This document shows, piece after piece, positions 1 through 12,672 of a stretch of 64,000 bases of DNA (the stretch's first letter is position 1; every line of letters begins with the position of its first letter). The notes under the pieces are model-generated. The model worked only from the letters and a program-made list of their open reading frames with translations. It searched no databases and was not told the origin of the DNA. Location: positions 41,263,336 through 41,327,335 of the forward strand of contig OZ038433.1 in NCBI GenBank assembly GCA_964036275.1, read 5' to 3'. The translations under genes and the position numbers were made by a program. The stretch comes from Litoditis marina. Its lineage: Eukaryota; Nematoda; Chromadorea; Rhabditida; Rhabditidae.

Positions 1-2303
1 TCTTTGTGCAACGGGGAATCAGAATCAAATGCGAAAATCGTTGCTCTTCTAAATAATATTTACACAGTCAAAAGAGACTGGAAGTTTCGTCTTCAATCTG
101 TTGGAATCTCAGCAGAAATGTAGTGCGTGCCTAATTTATAAAACATGCGCCTCATGTGAGACTACGAACTGGGACCTAAAAAGTTTAGAAAGCGCGGACG
201 CTAACCACTCCACCAACCGAGACTATAGCAACGATGTTGACGAATCGTTTAGATGTGTTCGTACACAGCACAAAGTGAGAAATACAGTATACTCGCTTTT
301 CTTTGAGAACTATAAAGACACTATAATTTAATCCAAACAAGTGAAGAAATGACCAAATACCAAGTGTTGCACCCATTCCCTATTTATATACCACGGGCGA
401 CCTTGATCATTGTAGAAATTTGAGTAAATATTTTGACTAAATCCAACTAGTTTTGTTATTTTTGATCATCTACCAGACAGGATGTTGACGCCACTGTTGT
501 TGTTTATGAGACTCCCCAGACAGTTGAGTTATTGGTAGAAAACTAGTTGCACAGTCTGATAATCTAGCAGAAAACTGCACCATGGTACGAAAATGATCCA
601 TGAAATATGATTTAGAAATCACAAAAACTCTTTTCCACAACCATCATCTAAATTTGATGCTTTTTTTCCCTGATTTCCTCCACTCTCTCTCTCTCTCTCT
701 TAGCCGTACGAGAAAAGTGAACATAATACATAATACTTAGTGCGATTACGTTGATAAATTTCAACTTTACAGAAAGTTGCCCACTTTTTCATACAGCGTG
801 GGGAAAATAGACAGAATAGAATAAAGATAATTTTTCATTGCTTACATAGTAAAAGGTTCACAACCTGAAAATGGTGATACCACAAAAAGGTAATATTACG
901 CTGGGAGAAACAGTAGATCACAGAATCGTTGGTGAATAATATACATAATTACAGCTCTGCACAAATTAACTAGTAGATTTGCAAAGAGTTCTGAGAAATT
1001 GGTCATAATCTATCATTATTTAACTGGTTGGTACCTTCTAGCTATTAACAGCCTGCTCAAAATTGCATCTAATCTAGCTCTAGGGTGTGACTTGTAGATT
1101 CTAACTTTTCGTTAACTCTTCTGCAAATCTACTAGTGATATATTTTCAGAGAGGGAATATTAATATACATCAGTCGGTGACAAATCGCAGGGTGAAAAAG
1201 TATAATTAGTCAGTTCAGTGCAAAATAATACTTTTTAGTGCACAAACAAAACACTTCCTAGAATTTAACTCAAGTTTTGAAACATTAGCGGAGAAGCACC
1301 AAAATATCACGGTAATTCGTGGCGGGGAGGCACAATACAGCTCAAATCTCGGTCACAAATTAAATACCATCAGAAAAATAGTGTTACTGGAATAACGTAT
1401 AACCAGGAGTATAACCAGGAAATACTTTTCTTATCATGCTACCTTTTCTCCACACTAGTGATAAAACTACCTTATATCTTTTACATACTAGCCCATCGTT
1501 GAATAGCAGCCTTTGGGTAATTTGGTAAAAAAAACTATGACTATAAACATATAATGATCAAGAAATGTTATGGTTCAAGGGTACTATATATTAAGATCGA
1601 AGATTCTAATGCAGAAATATGATATGAATTCGTGGTTTTGAGAAATTTGTTCGGTTTTTGATCTAATCTTGAACATTGATCTTTGATCTAATCTCAAACT
1701 TTGATCTACTCCTGAACATATTCGCCAGGAGTTCCCTCGTCCGTTGTCTCTTCAGTTCGATGACCATTTGAGGGTGGCAACAACTCCTGAAACGGCTGAA
1801 TAACGGAAAAGTGTAATGAGAAGCCTATATAATATAAGAAAAGCAAGCCGAGATGAGAAAAAGCATGATAAAATGAGGGTTATACTTTGGGTAGTCTTTT
1901 AGGTATCTTTGTCGCTGAGCTGAGAGGCAAACGCGCAAAACATAATTATCGATCGCATATAGATAGATCGCTACTTTCCGAATTCAGCGTCTAGCAATCA
2001 AAGTAAGCGACTGGATTCGATTATTTGGTTACTTAACAAAACAAGCACGCTAGAACATTGCTTATTCCAGAAGTTCTATGGTTCTATAGTTCTATCCATT
2101 CAAATACCGAGCTGAGTGTGAACTAGCAAAATCAAAAGCATTGTTAGTTTTCCAACTGAGGGGCTACAAACGAAAACCATAGCCTTGTCTTTTTATGCCA
2201 TAACTTGAAACATTCTAACCTAGAAGAAGAAAAACCAATATCAGTGTGATTAAGGTTCGAAAGCTTAAGATTTTTCCTCCAAAAATTCAAATGCCTATCG
2301 CAT
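1..2303. other. Gene-free flank downstream of TMEM68
   Basis: No exon chain with family similarity could be built on either strand. The sequence is AT-rich, with a short CT microsatellite near 684-702. On the minus strand around 215-150 there is a weakly tRNA-like stretch containing GTGGAGTGGTTAGCG, like an A box, but no good B box follows, so it is not called a tRNA. The stretch is probably spacer and the 3' flank of TMEM68. Confidence 0.5.
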
Positions 2304-5300
2304 TCATGATATTGGCACTTTTGAGGGAATCTGTTCTAACCGCGTTCTCGAGCAGAACGACATGAATCTCACAATTTGCTCAGCTGGCACATCATTTCCC
2401 TCATCTCCCTTCTTCCCGTAGAACCTCTGCATTATTCCACGAATGACGCTGCCGGGTAGTCGCTGGTTCTCCCGGATCAAACTGCGAACTTCTCTTTTTA
2501 TCGCCTTGCGAACCTGAAAACCACAACCAATCCGAACGAAATTGTATGAATGGCATGGAAAAACGAGAAAGCAAACAACCAAATAGCTCTTTTACAGGTG
2601 TTCTACCGTGAAACAAAAAGGTGCTCCCAGTAGCTTCCCAGGAATTAAGGTGAATCGCTACCAAATTATATTCTGGAAACTAGATATATCGGTGAATTCT
2701 ATATATCTAACCAGTTTTATGTACCCCTTTATATATTGGCAGGACAGGAATATCATTGAAAAAGAGCATTGCCTACCTCTTCCGGGCTGACAGTATCGTA
2801 GTCGAACTTCAACGGTTTTCCCAGATGAGTGATCATTTTGACGGGAAACCCGCCGTAGATGGGACAGAGAGGTATCTTGGTCTTCTCGTAGATCCATCGG
2901 AAGAAGCTCCGCCCCCAGACGGGCGTTCGGAAAGACTCGCGACAGTTCTCAGTAAACATCGGAATCACCGGCTGCAAATAGTTATTCGGAATATGCGAGC
3001 TTTCAGGAACATTTATAACACTAATATGCAGCTTTCTACTAATATGCTAACACGGAAACAATGTGAGAGTCGAAACAAGAGCGGATGAGAGTTAAAATAT
3101 CATGTAACACACTTTCTTCGTTCACTGCGTGAAAAATTTGTAATGCTGGTAAATGTGTTTTAAAAGCAGCACCAAATTTTTATTTCCAAAGACTCGCCAC
3201 AGTGGAACTCGCTTATCAGTGAAAGAGAAAAACACGAGAGAAAAAAAATAAAAAATGACCATAGTGATTACTGGGAGAGAAATTAAGATATTCTATTTGA
3301 TTTCCAAACATAAATGCACCAGAATTGTTCCAATTGTTATTCATCATTTAAATTTATCACGTAATTGGTAAACCTAAATCCTATAAATATTTTCCCAGTT
3401 ACGAAATGGCGGAGATACGTTTTCGAAACGAGAAAAACAGTTGAATCTATAGGAAGACTTTTGAGTACCACGTATTATACTTAATTTCAGAAACTCTCCA
3501 ATAAAATTAAATAACCTACCGTACGTGCATTGATCACAACGCGAGCAAAACCCAGTCGTTTCCCCCATAAAATATCGTAGATGTTCGGATCGGAGAATAG
3601 AGCTTCTCGGACCCCTGAAAGTATAAAATATACATCTAGGTAGTGAGAGCAAATCTTAACCTTTCTGTTTCACGGTATCTATGCGACCGTCATGTTACAA
3701 ATGCAACTATCAACAAAAATACACTTTTAAAACTTGCTCAATCGAATACGATGCTCGATGCGGCTTATACTTGAATCATCGAATCAAAAAACTTTGCTTC
3801 TCAATCTCGAAGTAAACTGAAATTTGAAATATTACCTCCCGGTGCAATACATAATAGATTCCCTTCTTGTAATTCGCGTGTGCACTCATCTACCGTACCA
3901 GCGGTGATGCTGAACATCTTGCAAAGAGGTTTCCAACCTGGAATATAACTCGTGTTCGTTAGGTTCGATACACACTAAGATTACAAAACAGTTATTCGTT
4001 TACGCCTTCTACGATTAAAACTTGTGTAATGAATCGGCATAAAATGAAAACGGATGATGGCATAGACATTACACTACTAGACAATTACGTCTCTAGTCAG
4101 ACAAATTCAGCGACTCGATTATTATAGTCTATTGCCTTTCACGGTTCAAGGAGAATTTCTTTCTCAAACTAACCCTGAACCAGATTTGGTAAAATCGAGT
4201 TAAAGTAGGACGATTATGTGGATTAATCTTGACGCTTCGGTTCTTTAAACTGCAATTGAAAAACGTATTGCAGTTTAAAGGACCGAAGCGTCGGGATTGG
4301 TCCACATACCACATAATGGTCCTTCTTTGAGTTGTTGTACACGAGTCAGCTGATGTATGATGACATGACAATGGACTGACCAGGTATTTTGAATATGAAC
4401 TTGTCTCCGACACAGTGCAAAGACCTATTCTTATGGATGACCAGCTTTGAGATGAGATAGTATACATCGAGGGGGAGACAGCCGTGGAAGTAGATGAACA
4501 GGGCAGAACCCTCGTCAGGCACATTCTCGATGCCACGCAACTCGTAGCCTGAAAAAATGAGAATATATGGACTGCATATTCATGAATTCTTAAAGAATGA
4601 ATGCGTTATAGTAATGTACACAGTACACTTGGTAAAGCATGGAGAGTACTGGAGTTCCTGCTGAAAACTACTACGAGCAAAGCAATTTGCACTAAGATTG
4701 ATAAAACAAAAAAGGTTGTTTAAGGTTGTCAATAGCTTAAGATTGATAAAACAAAAAAGGTTGTTGGTTGTCAATAGCTTAAGATTGATAAAACAAAAAA
4801 GGTTGTTGGTTGTCAATAGCTTAAGATTGATAAAACAAAAAAGGTTGTTTAAGGTTGTCAATAGATTAAGATTGATAAAACAAAACAGGTTGTTTAAGGT
4901 TGTCAATAGCTTAAGATTGATAAAACAAAAAAGGTTGTTTAAGGTTGTCAATAGCTTAAGATTGATAAAACAAAAAAGGTTGTTTAAGGTTGTCAATAGA
5001 TTAAGATTGATAAAACAAAAAAGGTTGTTTAAGGTTGTCAATAGCTTAAGATTGATAAAACAAAAAAGGTTGTTTAAGGTTGTCAATAGCTTAAGATTGA
5101 TAAAACAAAAAAGGTTGTTTAAGGTTGTCAATAGCTTAAGATTGATAAAACAAAAAAGGTTCTTTGAGGTTGTCAATAGATTAAGATTGATAAAACAAAA
5201 ATGGTTGTTTAAGGTTGTCAATAGTTTAAGATTGATAAAACAAAAAAGGTTGTTGGTTGTCAATAGCTTAAGATTGATAAAACAAAAATGGTTGTTTAAG

Positions 5301-7107
5301 GTTGTCAATAGCTTAAGATTGATAAAACAAAAAAGGTTGTTGGTTGTCAATAGCTTAAGATTGATAAAACAAAAATGGTTGTTTAAGGTTGTCAATAGCT
5401 TAAGATTGATAAAACAAAAAAGGTTGTTGGTTGTCAATAGCTTAAGATTGATAAAACAAAAAAGGTTGTTTAAGGTTGTCAATAGCTTAAGATTGATAAA
5501 ACAAAAAAGGTTGTTTAAGGTTGTCAATAGCTTAAGATTGATAAAACAAAAAAGGTTGTTTAAGGTTGTCAATAGCTTAAGATTGATAAAACAAAAAAGG
5601 TTGTTTAAGGTTGTCAATAGCTTATGATTGATAAAACAAAAATGGTTGTTTAAGGTTGTCAATAGCTTAAGATTGATAAAACAAAAAAGGTTGTTGGTTG
5701 TCAATAGCTTAAGATTGATAAAATAAAAAAGGTTGTTTAAGGTTGTCAATAGATTAAGATTGATAAAACAAAACAGGTTGTTTAAGGTTGTCAATAGCTT
5801 AAGATTGATAAAACAAAAAAGGTTGTTTAAGGTTGTCAATAGCTTAAGATTGATAAAACAAAAAAGGTTGTTTAAGGTTGTCAATAGATTAAGATTGATA
5901 AAACAAAAAAGGTTGTTTAAGGTTGTCAATAGCTTAAGATTGATAAAACAAAAAAGGTTGTTTAAGGTTGTCAATAGCTTAAGATTGATAAAACAAAAAA
6001 TGTTGTTTAAGGTTGTCAATAGCTTAAGATTGATAAAACAAAAAAGGTTGTTTAAGGTTGTCAATAGCTTAAGATTGATAAAACAAAAAAGGTTGTTTAA
6101 GGTTGTCAATAGCTTAAGATTGATAAAACAAAAAAGGTTGTTTAAGGTTGTCAATAGCTTAAGATTGATAAAACAAAAAAGGTTGTTTAAGGTTGTCAAT
6201 AGCTTAAGATTGATAAAACAAAAAAGGTTGTTTGAGGTTGTCAATAGCTTACAGGAAAACAAAATCCAGACGGCCGGTTCCAGCTTAGTTATACGAGAAG
6301 AAGGGTTGAAACCTGCCAGCCAATAGAACAGCCGGTAGCACGCTGACCATTCTACGAGAGAGCGTGCAGATCAGAGAGACACAGACTATCTTGAAATGTC
6401 TGCGTTTCATCGATCTCCACGCTCTCTTGCTGGCCAATCACACTGGATTGGCACAAGTATAAAACAAATTTTTTTTCCGAGAAGAATACACATACCGTGC
6501 CAGACAGAGCCAACACCATCCCAAAACGAGGCAATTGCCACCCTGGCACCGTTCCAATAACTCGTGTGATACGCTTCGCGAATCTGCAAATAACACAATC
6601 GTGAAAATATCTCAAACTCCTGGGCATTGAACGTTCATGATTAAAAGAATATCGGAATCCTAACGCCTAGCCAAAAACTCTTCTTCGACTTCTGTTCCAA
6701 ACTACCGTGAATAACTCGAACCAAAAGTTTTCTTTCTTGTTTATCGCTTATTTACTCATTTTCGCTTTTTCAGTGACCAAACTGTAAAAGCGAAAATATA
6801 GGCTGAGCCTGCCTTACCAACATTTTGCTCCGAAGACAAAGACGATATTCTAGCAAATCTACTGCACAACTCAAGCGGCATCGTAACATGAGCAACAGCC
6901 CTAACATAGAAAGTCATATGAAACAGATTAAACAAAAATTAGAAGAAAGGTTCTGTAGCATCGATAATATCGATGGTTTAACAGTTTTCATACCTGATGT
7001 CTTAATCCATAGATGTGTACGAATATAATGCATCCATAGATGAATACGACTAGTAAAATAGGCACAACGAATACCACAATGATCGGGAGAAAGAGCCAGA
7101 GCAGGTA
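2304..7107 (-). CDS. TMEM68: TMEM68-like ER membrane acyltransferase (7 exons found, N-terminal exon missing)
   Basis: Exons on the minus strand: 7107-6994, 6583-6496, 4548-4381, 3937-3836, 3614-3520, 2971-2777 and 2513-2304, all joined in consistent phase, giving 323 residues. The first exon found encodes a strongly hydrophobic membrane segment (YLLWLFLPIIVVFVV...), then WNGARVAIASFWDG, the acyltransferase block HGCLPLD, the APGGVREAL block, PVIPMFTEN and YGGFPVK. These match vertebrate TMEM68 in order and spacing. That family belongs to the PlsC/DGAT2-type acyltransferases and is implicated in an alternative triacylglycerol synthesis route in the ER. Vertebrate TMEM68 has about 40 residues before YLLW. 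The exon for that part was not found and should lie above 7107. The C-terminal tail after LERF-like QRFYGKK is about 40 residues longer than in vertebrates. The intron between exons 6496 and 4548 carries a 1.6-kb minisatellite. Confidence 0.93.
4200..4330. mobile_element. Foldback MITE, TTAAAG-ended family, copy 1
   Basis: Nearly the whole element is an inverted repeat. The left arm starts TTAAAGTAGGACGATTATG, the right arm ends CATAATGGTCCTTCTTTGA, and the hairpin turns around AATTGAAAAACG. A second, diverged copy lies at 37823-37948 in a GTF2H1 intron. No clear target duplication is visible. It lies in a TMEM68 intron. Confidence 0.8.
4690..6255. repeat. Minisatellite, 42/45-bp unit, about 35 copies
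   Basis: Tandem units begin TTAAGATTGATAAAACAAAA and continue AAGGTTGTTTAAGGTTGTCA ATAGC (45 bp). Shorter 42-bp units lack the TAA between the two GGTTGT blocks. Point variants (AGATTAAG, AAAATGG, TTCTTTGAGG) recur in blocks, which shows segmental amplification. Because both unit lengths are multiples of three and the unit has no stop on the minus strand, a 560-codon frame runs through the array. On the plus strand the frame breaks at the TGA at 5624-5626. The array lies inside a TMEM68 intron between well-supported exons, so it is most likely non-coding. Confidence 0.95.
6310..6480. repeat. Dispersed repeat, ATCTACACACTCTC family, diverged member
   Basis: The block around 6399-6440 (TCTGCGTTTCATCGATCTCC followed by ACGCTCTC) resembles the family also seen at 47215-47400, 52561-52743 and 55922-56106. 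The stretch 6356-6395 is an inverted relative of the same motif. Boundaries are approximate. Confidence 0.45.
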
Positions 7108-8872
7108 CTGTAACAACCAACATTGAACTATATGTAACCAGACAGGACTTTTTGATTTCTTTCCTAAACAATATCATATCCATCTCCATCTTACCAAAGA
7201 CCGGAAAAACAAACTCCAAATGCTCCTTTAAGTTTGCACGTATTATCATACGTAAAATACCCCCTTGTTCTGATATTGGCTGATGCTCACTTTTACCCGA
7301 TTCCGATTGTGCCATGATCACTTTTTGGGGTATATGTTGAAGATTTTAGGCAAAATTACTATTATTTTGTGTTTTCGGGGCTGCTCACTTTTGGGGGCTG
7401 CTCATGCTCACTTTTTTCAATTTCAACTATTTCACGTATGCGTATTATGTTTGTGTATATGTTTATATTAATCTCTCTTTCTCTCTCCTCTACTCCTCTT
7501 ATCTCCAAGTCCCTTCTCTCTGATATTTACAGCCGTTTTTATGCACTACTATGCTCACCTCCTCACCACCAATTCCCCTTGCAATAGAGTCTATCCAGGT
7601 AAAAGGCCATATATTAGCTATCCACATAACACGACGCAAAACAAGGGGTCATAACAGATACTCGAACTGCCTCTTCAACGAAATAGGATACAAAGAGCAC
7701 TGGGAAGGGATAATGAGAAGAGGAATTGCATTATACAACGGAAGAGAAAGAGACCAAAGAACACCTAGATATCCGGAAGAGCTAGGCTATTAATATTGAA
7801 TGTAGGTAAACATTACAATATAACGAAACAAAAGTAACTGAAATATTCGTGGAATAAAAAGGCAATGGAACTCTTATAGTTTTGCGATCGCCGACTTTTG
7901 GAAGCGGTTATTGCTGTGTTAAGTTCGAATTGAAGCTGACACAAAGTAACTGGTAAATATAAAATTTCAAATTGTATAAAAAAAATGCATTCGAGTCAGC
8001 AATGGCATTCATTTTTTCAATCACCGTACTGTGATTCAACCTTCCTATGATCAGTTGAGTTCGTTGGTGCTAAATTTATGGTTTCGAGAAACACACCCCG
8101 AAATCAAACTAGGATGAAAATGAAGTCTTATTGAAACAGTTTTGCCATAATAGTTGAGCGAACCACATATAATTCAACTGGGGACTGTGAGAAGTACTAC
8201 GCGTTTTTATTTAGGTTTAAAAAAACTGGCTTTTTGGAAAATAAATTAGTGTAGTCCTTTTTAGGAAGGTTAAATAATAATAGTACTTTGAATGAAAAAC
8301 AGTGATGAATTACTTAGTAGAAAACAATAGGATCTAGGATGCTGCCACCCGATTGAAAATAGCGTGTGATAAAAGCAAAGATAAGAATAAATCAGCTGTT
8401 TTTCCAGTCACGTGTTGGGAAATGTCCCAAGCACCTATACCTAACAACTGATTAACGGACTCAGAAACGAATCTAGACGTGGATTGAATGTAAAACCTGG
8501 TCATTTAATAAATCCTAAACTACCATTTCCAATTCTAGACAGCCAACTGTCCATTTTCGATACGAAAAATGACAAGCTTTATGTTGTCATTACATTGTTA
8601 AATAGCCAAGCCTTATATAATATACGTGAAGTAGCGATTCTAACACGTGCAGTTATTCAATTGTACCTCTCACTTTCTACGCATTCAATACGGGAATATT
8701 CAAAAATCACGACATTTTGAGCTTGAAAGAACTACTAACAGAATGAATTCTAGTGAATGGCTCGCAACAGAAAAAAAGATAATCATTTGAGTCGAGTCCG
8801 TTTTGGATTAGGCGATAAAAACGGCAAAAGATCTCATTACAACTGATAGCATGGTTACATAATGGGCTCCGA
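7108..8872. other. Spacer upstream of known TMEM68 exons
   Basis: This stretch separates the first recognised TMEM68 exon from the 3' end of the small membrane-protein gene. The missing N-terminal TMEM68 exon may lie here but I could not identify it. Around 7268-7412 the phrase TGCTCACTTTT recurs three or four times as a short degenerate repeat. A CT-rich run occupies 7470-7500. Nothing else is supported. Confidence 0.4.
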
Positions 8873-10817
8873 CTAATTGAAAAGAGCAATGGATCGAATA
8901 AAAGGCAGTCTGTTGGCAGAAGCCGAATCGATAAATACAACGAATGCAACGCCAATAAAGAACACTCCCGCAGCCATGTTTGACTTAACTATGAAAGAGA
9001 ATACAGATGAACATGTAACAGAATAGAGATGAGCATATGTTGTTAACGACTCAAAAAGGCAAAGCCAATATTGCAATGCAGCCAATTAACGGTTATAAGA
9101 AATGGTGCACACGTCACGTAACCCAAACACCCCGTTTTGAGGAGTTTTTTTATAGCATTTTTGGATACATAGAGCATAAGGACATGTATTCACTGTTCTA
9201 GCAGTTTAACAAAATCTGGGTTATGTCAAAGTGTGAACGTCCAAAAATGCTTATAATTAGGCATTTTCTCCTGAAAATCCCTAATTACTACTTCCAGCCG
9301 CGTTTAGCTATTTCTGTATAGTTAGCGGCAGGGATGACCAAAATTTTGACCGGCCTGACAACCGGAACGACCCCCCCCCCCCCTCAAAAATCAAAAGTGA
9401 ATGGTAAATAGTCAAAAACAAGCTTTCTGAACCCAAAATATTCCAATTCGAAGATTGAACTTATCAAAATCGTCCCGAATTTCTATTATTTTATCGAATG
9501 TTGGGCCGAAAACGACCCTCCCCCCCCCTGAAAAAGTTGTCCGCGTACCAACTTTGGTCATCCCTGGTTAGCGGTACACTCAGCTGCACTTTCTAATTTA
9601 TCAAAAGGTTCTATCAACACCAAAATCTTCCACACTTCCACTTTTGTATTACAGACAGACACAAACCCGAAAAAGTTAAGAAATACCAAAAATTAAAGAG
9701 AATTTGTCGGATGTCCCATTTCAGACCCTCCTTTTCGTCAAAACCCCAACTTAACAATTCATTATCATTATCAAGATCAAGTATATTTACGAAAGTACTC
9801 GAAACATGCACTAAAAACATCCCCTAGTTGTTCGATAATTCGATTAGCCAGAAAAATTCCAAAACGAGCTCATTTTTGGAAACAATTGCTTATAATTGGA
9901 TGAAAATAGTGAAATTCTAGTAAAATCAAGAACCCTGGATCATGTTTTGACGAATAGAATAGATGAAATATGTCAACAGCCCAAGAACACCAACCACAAT
10001 AAATATGAACCCTAGCATGCGCTCACCGGCAATAACACTGGCTGTACCGTAACCCAACGCCCAAACACCCCATTTCGAGAATTTTTGCTTTTTACGATGA
10101 AAGAGAGCTTAACAGCATGTATTCAGTGTTCTAGCTGTTGTTAACAAAGTCTGAGAATCAGCGGAATACGAAAAATGCCAAATTACTACTTCCAGCCGTG
10201 ACATTGAGGAACATGAAGATATACTGACATTACTACTATTCGTTTGCGGAAGAACTGTTTTTTGCTCAAATTATTGTCGTCATCAACTTACAAGAAAACG
10301 AGTTTCCCCCAAGAACTCCCCAACAGAGAAAATGAAGCCCTAGAACCATTAGTTTTCAACCCCTTCCGATAGAACATCGTACAAGCAGTGAACTGTAAAG
10401 AATTTGAAATCTTATGGCTTCAGTCACTTCTTTTTTCTTCTCTTTCTCTGATGAGCGAGTGCCACATTCTTTGAATGTAAATAAATGAATCAAAATTAGT
10501 TCACCTCCAAATAGTCCAAATCGATGTAATCGACGGCCCACGTAATCCACAGCAGAAGAACTTCAACGTGAGGCTGGAGAAATTCAGGCCATGCCATTCC
10601 TGTAACAAATACACAGTTCGAAAAAGAGCACTCAAACTTATAATTTATAAAAGATTTTGCGCACCTGAGAATTGAAGCACATTCTTCACGTCATCACTTG
10701 TATTTCCATTTTGGTTCACTCATAAACAAATAATTTGACCTACACCGAAAATTTGTTCAAATAAGAAGCCTGAGAACGCGTACCTTGTAATGATTCGATC
10801 CATGTAGAGACTGGCAT
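8873..10817 (-). CDS. Unrecognised 132-residue multi-pass membrane protein (4 exons)
   Basis: Exons on the minus strand: 10817-10784, 10599-10505, 10087-9934 and 8988-8873 (stop included). All junctions have GT/AG ends and the phases agree, giving a complete 132-residue protein from MPVSTWIESLQ to SIALFN. The N-terminal third is rich in W, E and D (GMAWPEFLQPHVEVLLLWITW, AVDYIDLDYLE). The middle has a glycine-bearing hydrophobic stretch (VWALGYGTASVIAG) running into a long membrane segment (MLGFIFIVVGVLGLLTYFIY). The C-terminus has another (AAGVFFIGVAFVVFI). This suggests three or four membrane passes. I do not recognise the family and give no function. It lies 349 bp downstream of COA1 on the same strand. 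Intron 3 contains a hAT-like MITE and a diverged copy of the exon 3 start. Confidence 0.65.
9119..9300 (-). pseudogene. Diverged partial duplication of exon 3 start plus intron 2 of the small membrane-protein gene
   Basis: The stretch begins GTAACCCAAACACCCCGTTTT and ends ATTACTACTTCCAGCCG. The same order of landmarks occurs at 10050-10200: GTAACCCAACGCCCAAACACC, the phrase CATGTATTCAGTGTTCTAG, and ATTACTACTTCCAGCCG. It lies in the intron directly downstream of the exon it resembles, so it looks like an old tandem duplication that now carries no usable frame. Confidence 0.55.
9329..9566. mobile_element. hAT-like MITE with 8-bp TSD GTTAGCGG
   Basis: The element starts CAGGGATGACCAAA and ends TTTGGTCATCCCTG, giving perfect 14-bp terminal inverted repeats. 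It is flanked on both sides by GTTAGCGG (9321-9328 and 9567-9574). An 8-bp target duplication with CAGGG-type ends is the signature of hAT elements. The 238-bp interior holds two C-runs and no coding capacity, so it is non-autonomous. Confidence 0.9.
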
Positions 10818-11165
10818 ACCACAATGAGGAAAACACCGGCTGGTAAGTCAGTTATTAGTGAAAATACTGATGTGCTTACAACTCTGAAACAGCAACATTA
10901 ACACTAAAATTACGCAGGAGATATGATAATTGAAAAACCAGTATAAACAGAAATATAACAGAGCGTGCGATAAAAACGCATCTAAGGCAAGAAATCCGAC
11001 AAGATATGTATATTTACGTAATCCATCAACCAAACGAAACAACGAACAACATGTTTAAGACCATTATATTATATTATAATCTGACCTATCACTAACTACA
11101 GAACGAGTAACTAAACATCAATGAAAATCAAGATGCCTATCTAAATCTACCAGTAATTCTACCAG

Positions 11166-12672
11166 TTAATCAGAACCCAAATCATCTTCTTCATAATCCT
11201 TCGTGTCGTATATGGTTACCGCACCTCCTTGTAGGAACAATCTGGAGTAATTGAAAAATACAATCTACGAATCTACGAAATGAGTTTTCGAACAATGCTT
11301 TAAAAGGAAACGATTGTTCAATTCAAATACTTCAAATTTAGGTTGAGAGGAGTCCGTTTTTTGAGTTATTCTAGTCATTCAGGCACTCTGGGTTTCTGGC
11401 ACAGTTTGACTGAGTTTATTCACCCACTGCCCCGAAGAAATACCGCATACCGTAGCCCGTTTTTCTAATTCACAAACTTTGCAAAATTACAGATGGCTGC
11501 CTACTTAGTGTTCAAATAACGATTCCTACAAGCTAATAGAGCCCAAAATAAGAAGAACAAAACTTCCAACTTCGGGACTCCTTTTCCAACAAAGTGCCTC
11601 CTCCTACGAGCCAGCTGATGTATACGGATAGTATTCTAACATATTCCAATTTACTGTCACCCACCTGATTTTCGAAGTGTGAAAGGGGATCTGTTCGTTC
11701 TCTCTTGTAGCAAATATGTCCATATGACCGCAGTCCAATGAGCCTGTTACTGGTATCCGCAACTAGAAAGGGTGTAAGGTGATCACAAAAGTTGGTCCGT
11801 CTGAGTACTCATTACTACTAGAGTGCTATCATGAACTCCAGAAAAATACGTTTTGTACACAGCACAAATTGAGATTTCTATGTTGGCCACGAATACAGTA
11901 CAGCTCATATAGATTACGTGACAGCTGACGAACAACGATAAAAACCGAAAACGTACCACACTCTTCTGTTTTCCAACATAATTATGACGATTGTCGCTCA
12001 CATCCACTGCTCCTATTCGAATCGGCGGACCCAGCGCGGCCTAAAACAACATCATGAAATTCAAGTCACCGAAGAACCTGGGCACTCGTGATAAAGTATA
12101 CCAACGTAGACGTATAATCAAAAGTATACGAAAGTAATTATGCTTTATACCACCAGCTCCCCCTTTCTATTATATTATACAGGTGAGGGATTGTTGACCA
12201 CCATGAGTGGATGTTGGAACGTTTAGTTCTCGTCGCTAATAGAAATTCAATGGAGCACGATTTCGATTACTCAATCAAACGAGCGACTTTGTTGGATTCT
12301 ACATTAGATTACCCGCTTTTCTTTCAAATCGTGAATTCGAACATTCGAACTACCCCAATTTCACCAATAGAAAAAACTCTACTGGTGAAACGTTAATCTT
12401 TCACCCTGTTTTGTAGTTTGATTGCCAAATGAAATACCCCAATTTCAGTCATTTTGTGTGGGCAACCAAGGCACCTCACGCTTGTACTCAATAACCCACT
12501 AATCCTCTTACCGTACCTTGGCCTGTTCATGTCCCTCAACTATCCGCAGACTCTCCGCGTAGTGTGGCAGGGACCGTACCCGATACTGTACCAACTTCTG
12601 TGCCAGATACAGCCCGGTGGCGCCAGTCACAAACGTTCCAGCCGCTATCTTCAATAATGTCGCCTGCTTCAC
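11166..12672 (-). CDS. COA1: COA1-like cytochrome c oxidase assembly factor (4 exons, start exon missing)
   Basis: Exons on the minus strand: 12672-12517, 12040-11957, 11762-11665 and 11241-11166 (stop included), with matching phases. They encode about 137 residues. The first has a hydrophobic membrane anchor (LLKIAAGTFVTGATGLYLAQ) followed by a basic, amphipathic region (KLVQYRVRSLPHYAESLRIV). The second starts AALGPPIRIG, which matches the ALGPPL block of COA1. The third carries LRIPVTGSLDCGHMDIFATR, matching the IPVSGSK...G core. In other animals COA1 is a single-pass inner-membrane protein that assists early assembly of respiratory complexes IV and I. The first exon found opens with a GTG valine codon behind an AG acceptor, so a short upstream exon with the start codon must exist but was not found. 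The C-terminus is acidic (DTKDYEEDDLGSD). Confidence 0.83.

Noticed and set aside
4690..6255. CRISPR array
   Set aside because: The units are directly adjacent with no unique spacers, in a eukaryotic intron.
4580..6262. 560-codon minus-strand frame and the plus-strand frames at 4698-5627 and 5733-6326 as genes
   Set aside because: They are produced by the 42/45-bp minisatellite and lie between two certain TMEM68 exons.
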